Of a stretch of DNA of 64,000 bases, positions 55,401 to 64,000 are shown one piece after another. Numbering within the stretch: the stretch's first letter is position 1; every line of letters begins with the position of its first letter. Source of the DNA: Apostichopus japonicus (Eukaryota > Echinodermata > Holothuroidea > Aspidochirotida > Stichopodidae). The notes beneath the pieces were generated by a model. That model had not been told where the DNA came from, searched no databases, and saw nothing but the letters and a program-made list of their open reading frames with translations. The translations under genes and the position numbers were made by a program. The stretch spans positions 12,675,303-12,739,302 of the forward strand of contig NC_092581.1 in the NCBI RefSeq assembly GCF_037975245.1. The letters are read 5' to 3'.

Positions 55401-57256
55401 ACTCTGTAGTGAACATTCGTATGCATTACATACTATTTCACAATGTACTATGTTTGGGTTTGATCCTGTACTGTTTTGTCAGTGATTGGGTCATACAGTA
55501 GACCTAAAGCAGACAGACAAGTTATCCTGATGAATGAACTGAAATTGTTCGTGGAGGTGACAGTCAGGCCTTTGTCTGTCCATATTGTTTAGAAAGGGCC
55601 AACCCTTTTGCAGAACTAGGCCCGCTAATCAGCTGTTGTTAACAAAAATTAGAAGATGCACAGTTTCTTTCCCTCCCCCCCCCCAAAAAAAAAATGGGGG
55701 AAAAGGGGCAGGATTGGTTAAAAATATAGTGATTAAAAATAGTATAGAAACAATTAGTTTTTAACAGAACCTGATGTTAACATCAGAGAACATAAATTCT
55801 ACCAGAACTTTGGAAATAAAGTAATGCTCCCAAATGAAAATTGTTGTGTGATTCCTGACATTAGCACTGCAGAACATAATGGTATTCACATTTTATACAA
55901 CTACAGTTCTTCCTGATAAACAGTGTTCCTTAACCTTAGTACGAACCATATGTTATAATCACAATTTAAAAAAAAAAAACCAAAATCAACATTTGCCAGG
56001 ACCCCGTAAACGGGAGAGTATGAGATTACTTATAACATACATATTATTTATTTGTTTATTGCACAGGGGTGGAAGGGGGGGTGGGGAAGGGTTGATTCTA
56101 TGAGTTCTTGATCATCACTGCTTTCATTGATTGTATTTGTAAGAATGAAATGCTCATTTAAACTAGGTTTGCAAACCGGTTTTGAAAGGAAGAAAACAGA
56201 CATATAATATCACATGAACAGTGAATGAGTTTCCTTGTGTGTATACCAGCATGTCGAAATGAGAAACCAAATTGCTACATCAGGCACGGAACAATTATGT
56301 AGATATCCAATATTATAGCCATAACCTCAAACCTGCCATACTGTATATATAACACACAATATTGTGAACTCTAAATTTCAATATTCCCTGACTACTGTAC
56401 ATGACAGTATACAATATACTTCCTTATGAGGTGCATTCAAGATTAATATGTTCGGTTGTTCATATGTGCACATACCTTGTATTTATTTACATAAGACTGA
56501 TGACGTTCCATCATGTAAAAGTATCAGCAGAAACATCTGTGATATTTTAAGGAAATTCAATTTCAAGGAGCAGCGAGGGAATTTGTTGGATTTTCCAACT
56601 TCTAAGTTGTACTTCTGTGTTTATACTGTAGTGTACTTGGCATAAGAAGTGTCTATTTTTGGTTTGTTTTTTTGCAGTTTCTGCTTAGAATGCCACATTT
56701 TTAGCTTATTTGTTTCATGAAGACAAAATCAGTTTGATTTAAGTATTGTTCAAAGATGACTAAAAGCCTTTAAAGGAGCAATTCCGAAATTTCAAATGAC
56801 ATTTTAACTTTGAATATCTGGAAAAATTGAAAATAGTTGTAGAAACAATAATCATACCTCAAATTGTCCCCTTTTGGTTAGATTATAAATGACATGTATG
56901 AAAGGTTGCCTTACAGTATGACATCCGTTCACCGTAGATGTGTGCTAACTGAGCAGGTTTGAAATCCTTCGCTCATTTTCTGCAAAAATATTGAAGTGTT
57001 TTTGTCATTGGACATGGCTACCCTTTCATTGCCTGCAATTAAAGAAAACCCTAGAAAGTAAAAAAATGAACTAAAAATGCATGTAATAAATGCAGGTGTT
57101 GCCACTGGCCTATCTGGTTAGTAGTAGCTTATATTGTGCACCTACAGTATGGCATGACATCAAAAATGTGAGGCAAATAAATGGATTATATCAGCAGCTG
57201 TATTTTGCCAGAATATCTTAAGAATTGATAGCCATTGATAGCCCAGAGGCTTGTAG
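52433..57256. other. Non-coding stretch; possible promoter near 53.75 kb
   Basis: No protein family recognised. Palindromic TGACGTCA (CRE consensus) at 53749-53756 is followed by a less AT-rich segment to ~54 kb that could be a transcription start. TACTGTACAGTA-like words become frequent from about 54.5 kb. A GA/G-rich tract lies at 52807-52832. Confidence 0.35.
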
Positions 57257-57515
57257 TTAACAATCACTTTGTTTCCAACTGTATTTAACCTTCTATCATC
57301 TTACCTTCCTGTACGCACATTACGTTCGACAAGCAAATCATATCTCTGTGTACCTAAAACTGGTGTGAAGGCTTACCGATTCGAAAATTTTACTTACTCT
57401 GCTGCAAGTCTTTGGAATCAGTTACCAGACCATCTTCAAACTTTTTCTTATCTTTCAACTTGTTGGAGTTTACTGAAGACTCATTTTTTTTACGTTCTGC
57501 ATTTCATTGTTGATG
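57257..57515 (+). mobile_element. Non-LTR retrotransposon (LINE) 3' fragment
   Basis: The frame from 57269 reads YLPVRTLRSTSKSYLCVPKT, then FTYSAASLWNQLPDHLQ and LLKTHFF. This matches the C-terminal end typical of CR1/Jockey-like LINE polyproteins (RxLRSSS..P.T..YG.RAFS.AAP.LWN.LP). There is no upstream RT domain, so it is a 5'-truncated remnant, and it is abutted by the MITE at 57552. Confidence 0.75.
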
Positions 57516-57551
57516 ATTTCCACTTTGTGAAGGGCCATGTGCAATTACTCG

Positions 57552-57906
57552 CATAGGCGTAGGAGCCCAATTTAATTTGGGGGGGGGGGGCTGTAACGAC
57601 TTGCCCGAAAAATATAACCAAAATTTTGCACGCGTGCGTTCAATATGTTAATCAGTTATTACATCTCAAGCCAATAAGTTAACATACAATAATTCGCCAT
57701 GTTATTACCCTTCCATATTGGTTAGAATTATTGGGGAAGTTGTTACAATAATAGTGATAATAATAATAATATCAGGTTAACCATTGAAAAACAAATTGCA
57801 AATTATTTTTCTTTTAGTAGGTACGTGAAATATTCTCAGCATATTGCCCGAATTTTCACATAAATATTGGCTTGGGGGGGGGGCTGCAGTCCCCCCGCCT
57901 CCTATG
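57552..57906 (+). mobile_element. hAT-like MITE, CATAGGCGTAGG family, copy 2
   Basis: Left end CATAGGCGTAGGAGCCC; the right end GCCTCCTATG is degraded. Flanks ATTACTCG and GTTACTCT share TTACTC, a probable degenerate 8-bp duplication. The left 100 bp match the reverse complement of the 27638-28068 copy (GGGCTGTAACGACTTGCCCG). Confidence 0.8.
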
Positions 57907-59108
57907 GTTACTCTTTTCATGGAGTGGCGCTGTATGAATCCACATTATTATTATTAACCAGTGTATTACCAGCTGGATATGGATTTTGAATTCCATATTG
58001 AAATGATACGGCCAAGTTCTAAACAATACCTGCTGTACGTGTACTAGATATTCTTAACGGTGGAGTTGAGGGGTTTTATGTATGATTTGGAAAAATAAGA
58101 AAACTAATGAATGAAAGCAAGGAACTCATCCGAAAATGGCGCATAAACATGCTACACTGTAGGCACAGTACAGTTTGTATGCGCAAGATACAGAATCCTT
58201 TTACCTCAGCAAAGTTCTTCTTCTTTTGTTGTTTAAATTTAGAGATATCTGCAAAATAATTATTGGTTAATAGCAAACAAGTAAATCATTATATACCTAG
58301 AGTACCTACTCAAGCTTTTATTTTGTTTGTCAGGCTTCGTGTGACCTAAGATAATGGTTAGACAAAAATTAACTTGGAAAGAGTTAAAATATTAACTCTG
58401 TTGCTAACCACAAAGTTGCCAATTAGGGAAGTTCAGGATCATTCTAGCTCTAACAGGACTTAGCAAGCAGTGGTGGTTGTGACTTGTGTGACTTTAATAA
58501 ATTAATTACAGATACAGTATGCGGTGCACAGTACATGTACATAGCAGTGAATACAGAAAAACACAGTGATGCAGAAGTTCAAGGCCACTTTATAGTGGAG
58601 GTGTTTCGAAGAATGGCAGCATTCGTTGTGACAGTAATGTTTACCAAGGGTGAAAATATAGGGAAGGAAGAGGGTATAGATGCCCCCCCCCCCCCCTCCC
58701 GCCCGCACACATGACTTGTCCATTAGCCTTCCTTAGATCTGAGACTAATCTGCTAAGGAAAGTACAATATACAGTACCAGTCATCGTTGAACACATCAGT
58801 AAGTGTCCAGCATGCTTGCAGTGTGTCTGTTCTTGTACTCGTTGCACATCTGACATTGATAAGTCCTCTTCTCCTGCAAGATTAAGTACTCCTATTCCTG
58901 CTTAGATTCTTGTACTCCTTGGAGTACTACTAGTATACCAAGGAGACTTCAAGCTGTTGTACATGTAATATTACACTTTATGCATTGTCTGGAAATGGCT
59001 TAATAACAAGATAAAAAACCTCCAGGAAAGTGACCTGTTAACATTTGGGGTCCTTGCATACTGATGACCTTTGAACTACATGTCGAGCTGATATTCTTTC
59101 TCCTACAG
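57907..59108. other. Non-coding stretch, nothing recognised
   Basis: AT-rich with a poly-C tract at ~58682-58697. Short frames lack domains. Confidence 0.5.
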
Positions 59109-59163
59109 TATGTCCGAGGATTCAGCGTGGATATTTTTTACCGTTTGTTTTCGTTACACACAG
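59109..59163 (+). CDS. Candidate first coding exon of an unidentified gene
   Basis: A strong acceptor ttctttctcctacag is followed by T and an ATG at 59110. It encodes MSEDSAWIFFTVCFRYTQ in phase 0 and ends at donor gtaaat. The next acceptor in the window that fits (ttttttctcctag, exon from 63977) continues in phase 0. The family is not recognised. Eighteen codons are too few to be sure, and this could be chance. Confidence 0.3.
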
Positions 59164-62100
59164 GTAAATTAGTCTGCTGCCTTTTTGTTATGACTTACAG
59201 TGTAACTGACAGCTAATCATTACAGCTCTTCAACTTGTTAATTCATGAAGTGAAAGTTTCCGTTTTGCTCCCCTTCGCAGTATATCTGTCAATAGAAATA
59301 AAAGAATCGCTGAGTACTTGCGCGTTATCTTTAGCGAAACAGGAAATCTATGAGCGTGTCGTAGTTTGATCGCTTTTGCGATCTTTCTTTTTCTACCAAA
59401 AGTTTGTCTTCTTTTATTAAATTTGCCAATGCAATGAGCTGCTCTTAAACTATATATTAAATATCAGACAATTACTAAATGCAAGCAAGTGAAAACGTAT
59501 TTACTTCCCTCCTCGCTTACCTGTCTCCCCACAACCTTAGCACCTTGTTCTACCTAGAAAGAACTGGTAACCTTTTGGCACTGGGCGCCCTCTATGACCG
59601 GTTCCTCCGGTCAGTGCCCTTTCTTCTCATTCTACCATCCAAAGTGCCAGCATCTTGCATTTTTCTTCTGGTTTCCTGTTTTTTTTCTCTGGTTTTTCCC
59701 TGTTTTTCCATGCCCTCCTCCCCTCCCCTCCCACCCCCCACCCCCACCCCCCCCCCCCCATTTAACCAACTCCCACGGTGCCAGCATTCTTCTCCATTTG
59801 AATCTGTGGTTCAAAAGTTGCCAAGTACTGTATAGTACGTCTCTATATTTACAGATATTATTACAGTTCATCTGAGAACATTCACCTGATTTCCAGTTGG
59901 TGATTTTTTTTGACAGTAGATTCAGTTTCATTTTTACCAAGATTTTCTTGCACGATTCAGAATCATTGCATATTTATTCACTTTTTAAATTTGACTTTGC
60001 TGGCTTTGAATTTAAATTGGCTTTACTTACATAGTCATTTCTTTTGTTGATGTTTGCTACACATTCTGTCCTTTAAGAAGATTATAATACAGTATTTGCT
60101 CTGTCCAAGATGGATGATTTGCACAGCAATGTCTTTATATCAGAGTGTAGTCTTTGCTTTTGTAATTTGGTGCGGTTTGAAGGGGAGGGGGGGGGGGGGG
60201 TGTTCAGCAATGCTTAGCATAGGTTAGGGTGTTTGAATGCAAATATAATTTCCCATTGTACATTTACCTTGCCATACCCTTAGTCATACTGTAGGCAGAC
60301 TTTAAGTATAAGAGTAAAGTAGGGAAAATCAACAATGTACAGGACTTCTAATTAATTATCTTTAACTTAACTTCTTCAAAAAGAAAGTATATAGTCTTTA
60401 AATTTTCTGAAATAAATTTAATAGTTAAAATACTAAACTACTTAATGTGTTAGAAACTACAGTACTTTGAGATATTTTTGTGTGTTAGTTTTGAACCTAA
60501 TATTCAGCAATTTGAAATTACTATGTAAAGTAAGTACTGTACAGTATACATACTAAGAACTGTATGAATAAAAAGTACAGTACAGAAGCATATTGAGGGT
60601 TGGGCTCAGGAGGTATTTTTTACGGTTGCTAGGAACCCATGACATATCTGGTCAACATTTCAGATAACTACTAGAAAATGTTGAAATCATTTGTTGTGTT
60701 TATTGTGTACTTCCCAACCCACACCCACACCCACAGACAAAAGTAAGACCTTTAACTTTATATCACACATGTACAGTATGCTTAGTTTTGTATCTGTTTG
60801 CGTGAGTCACTCATCCTTATTACCATGTCCCTCTCAAGGCCTCCAATATCAATAGTTGTGGTGTAGGTGTACACAATGCAGTCTATATTTTAACAGTTAC
60901 CGTGGATACCAAAACCAAAAATTGTGAGTTGTCCTTCCCTATAGGGTTACAGCATATTTAGATATAGTTATCAATTAATTGGACTGAGGTGCAAAAAACA
61001 ATTCCAAAATGGAAATTTGGCAGTATCTCCAGTACGTTGTGGTCTTGTAAACAGGCATTGAGCCGTATAGTAAGTACAGTGGTGAAATCTATATGTATAC
61101 CACACAGAAAGCATTGAAATCATTGCAATGTAGGCCATACAGTAAGATATGATGTACAGTACCCTCAAGTTTTCTTACGCACATTAAACCTGACTCGTAC
61201 TGTACAATAGTTTGAAAACAGTATTTTTGCATTTTCAACAGTTACCATGGACACCAAAACTAAATTGTGAGTTGCCCTTCCTTACATATATCCAGTATTT
61301 ACTATTTAGATGTAGTTATAAATTAGTTGAACTTTTTGAAAGTGTATGTTAGAAAATAAAGGCCAAAATATAGCGGGTCATTTTGGATGGATCTGTCTTT
61401 TTTGATAACCGTGCGTGTACAGTAAGAGTACAGTTTTTAGTTGGCCTAGACTATACCATTGAATTAATGACATTGACAGTCTCGTATTAAGTGCTTTGAA
61501 CCATAGATGGAATGTTGAGGAAAATCCTGGTAGTAGTTAGGATACCGATATTCATGTTGCAACACTACCGGTTGTGTGAAATTTGCACTACCGCACAACG
61601 CTAATTGTTGCATCCTGCATATACAGTATACTGTATGTATTTCCTTCGCTCCTCCTCACTCGTACTTCTCTCCTCACAACAACAACTGCACACCCTTGAC
61701 CCACCGTGTCTAGAGTGGCCCGGTATTAACTTTGACACTGACCTCTAAGTACTGTTGACCGGTCACCTAGGGTCAACCTACCTTCTCATTCTACCATCCG
61801 AAAGTGTCTCCTTGTGTACTCTATAGAGCTGTCAAACTTAGATCTTTGTCTATCTTGGCCATCTGTAACCAGAACTTCCTTATTTTGCGGCTTTAGAAGT
61901 CTGCTGTTGTATCGCATGTTATGGAGTAGATTAGAAAGTTACCTCCAAGCGATAAGTATAATTAAATTTCATGTGTTACAGTGTTGGCACCATGCCATTT
62001 GGATGATTAAGTCGCAAAACAGATTATAATGCTTGGAAGTCTAGGCTGCTTGCTGTGCAAGTTCCATGTTTCTGAGACCTTAATTCGTAATATCATAATC

Positions 62101-63976
62101 AGTTAAAATGTACATGTAGTCCAGGGACCAAGTTATCCACAGATCTTGCAACCTGTCAAAATAGGGAGATTAAAACCTTTCCATCACCACGACAGAGAGA
62201 ATTAGGAAAAACATACAGTATGGCAAATTAGGCAAAATGCAAACCATTTTATCGTTAAAAAGTAAATTACAATATGTTTGTTTGTGGGCAGCAGTAGGAT
62301 ATGTTACCAGCAGGATATTACTGTTATTAATTTTAATTAATTAATTTGTGGGGTGGTATGGTGTGGTATGAACTATACTTTTACAACAATGTTCAGTAAC
62401 ACTCAATCTCTATAATAATTGATATATGTAAGAGCTACATTATAATAATTGTAGCAGTCACTTAAAGTTAGCGTTGAAAACTGCAATGGCGTATTAAAGG
62501 GACTTTTAGACCTATACTATACTTACTTACTTCTTATTTCCTGAAAAACTAATTTCTTATTTCCTTAAAACATTTCCTTAAAAACTTATTTCCTGCAAAA
62601 AGGAAGGAGGTTTTTGCCACATATTAATACAGGTATAGTAGAATCTGTGCAAGTAGTGTAACCTATTTCTAATGTTCATTTTGAGAAAAAATAAGTAAAA
62701 ATAGAAATCAAATTTTGCTGGGAAAGTTAACACATAAACTTAGGAGAGAACCTAGGAAACTCTCTGTAAAATCATTGTACCTTGTACCTTTCAAAATGGA
62801 GATATGTCCTCAGTTGATTGTACTATTTACAGAAGAAATTTGGCCAATTTGATAAACAAACACATTTGCCAAGGATGTATCTGGCAGGTTGAAACCAGAA
62901 GCTTAAAATAGTTTTAGTTTCAACTCTGTAATCCTAAATTAGAAATAAACACTACCTGATTGCCAAATCTTGTACAACCATTAACCATCAGTAATATTGA
63001 AAGGTTTGATAAAGTTTTTATTTTGCTCTGAATCTACTGTACTGCATCCTTTGTTTTAACAAAACAGCCCCAATGTTTAAAGTCGGACTTCATAGATCTG
63101 TAAATGTCTATGGAGTACACTAAACACAATAGCAAGCAGTGAGAGAGTGTGAAAAGTGATCAGTTCTCAATTGACAGCATACTTGTAAATAAAGCAGTCT
63201 AATTTTTAAATGCTTGTGTACAAATTGATGAAAGTAAACCTCAGTCATATGCTCGTAAATACAGAATTATAAGTTATTTTGTCTACACACAGTAAAGGTA
63301 AATTTATCGGACAGTGTGCCCAACCACCTCCCAGACCCAACTCCATCTTGACATCAGTTCCAGCCAGTGTTCCTACAGCAAACTGTAATTTTTCTGTCTT
63401 TCTTAGACCTAACATCTATAGTTTTGGGTTTTGAACAACAATATAGTCTTTACTTCATACATATTGTACTCGACTTTGCCTTTGAGCAGTACATTGGGCG
63501 GCATTTTACATCAACACAGTAACATAGTTACCATAAATGCACTAGCCTGTTATTTTAAGTCCAACAAAAATTGCACCAGAAATTGCTATGTGAGGTGTGA
63601 CAATGGTGCCCTTCAATGTTTCACAAACAATACTTAATATTAAAACATTAATTCAAAGCAAAGCATTAGTACACTAAATTTTTAGAACACAATTTTGCTG
63701 TGTTTGACAACATTGTGGACTGTGCACACAGTTAATAACTCATACATTAGGAGTACAGTGTAGTAGCTTGCCAACCAGTACTGTACAGTATATACTGTAA
63801 TAACAACATTGATCTCCTAAGTTTTTTTTCTTCTTTTCCATCATTTATTCGTGAGTATTATATATATATGGTACAAATTATATATAAAGTTCTGATATCA
63901 ACATTGATAAGACATTGTTAAATACAATTATCTTAAGGTCACAAAGGAATTATGATTTTTTGTTTTTTTCTCCTAG
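59164..63976. other. Possible intron, no other gene seen
   Basis: AT-rich, with many CTGTAC/GTACAG palindromes, C-rich and G-rich tracts (59720-59760, 60185-60201) and a ~100-bp direct repeat pair (60893-60990 and 61240-61340, shared GTTACCGTGGATACCAAAAC-like start). No coding domain recognised. Confidence 0.45.
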
Positions 63977-64000
63977 TTACTGCACAATGAGGCATATATC
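63977..64000 (+). CDS. Candidate second exon, cut by window edge
   Basis: Follows a long pyrimidine tract and acceptor ctcctag. Reads LLHNEAYI in the phase left by the 59109-59163 exon and runs off the edge. Too short to identify. Confidence 0.25.

Overview
This is a eukaryotic, AT-rich window with split genes and many repeats. Two protein-coding genes can be assembled exon by exon, both on the + strand: a complete 17-exon MLH1 mismatch-repair gene (2545-19983, 736 residues) and a complete 3-exon type-1 cystatin (cystatin B/stefin-like, 34473-36737, 99 residues). Dense short DNA-transposon derivatives, a tRNA-derived SINE and a compact single-ORF Ty3/gypsy element suggest a marine invertebrate deuterostome, possibly an echinoderm such as a holothurian. 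That assignment is inference; nothing in the window proves the species.

Layout. 1-2.5 kb: upstream flank of MLH1, with a large fold-back array of 12-bp repeats, a 16-bp-arm palindrome and an E2F-like site. 2.5-20 kb: MLH1. Its introns hold a ~1.3 kb minisatellite (intron 3), a ~40-bp repeat array (intron 5), a SINE (intron 11) and an array made of copies of the exon 12/donor boundary (intron 12). 20-24.7 kb: MLH1 3' flank, with a TTAA-flanked MITE 144 bp after the stop, a 67-bp tandem repeat and two ~100-bp inverted arms 2.7 kb apart. 24.7-34.4 kb: no coding sequence recognised, but a nest of MITEs, a near-perfect 79-bp palindrome and many TACTGTACAGTA-like palindromes. 34.4-36.7 kb: the cystatin gene, with a hAT-like MITE in intron 1. 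36.7-43.8 kb: repeats (second SINE copy, second TTAA MITE, another hAT-like MITE). 43868-49014: an apparently full-length, very young Ty3/gypsy retrotransposon with a single 1395-codon gag-pol ORF, LTRs differing at one base and a perfect 5-bp target duplication. 49-64 kb: mostly non-coding, with a tandem repeat, a tRNA-like sequence, a LINE 3' fragment next to a MITE, and two candidate exons (59109-59163 and 63977 onward) that may start an unidentified gene running off the right edge.

MLH1 is expected to act in the nucleus as the MutL-alpha partner in mismatch repair. The cystatin is expected to act in the cytosol as a cysteine-protease inhibitor. They are neighbours but nothing suggests a shared function. 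I found no rRNA gene, CRISPR array, operon or bacterial-type system.
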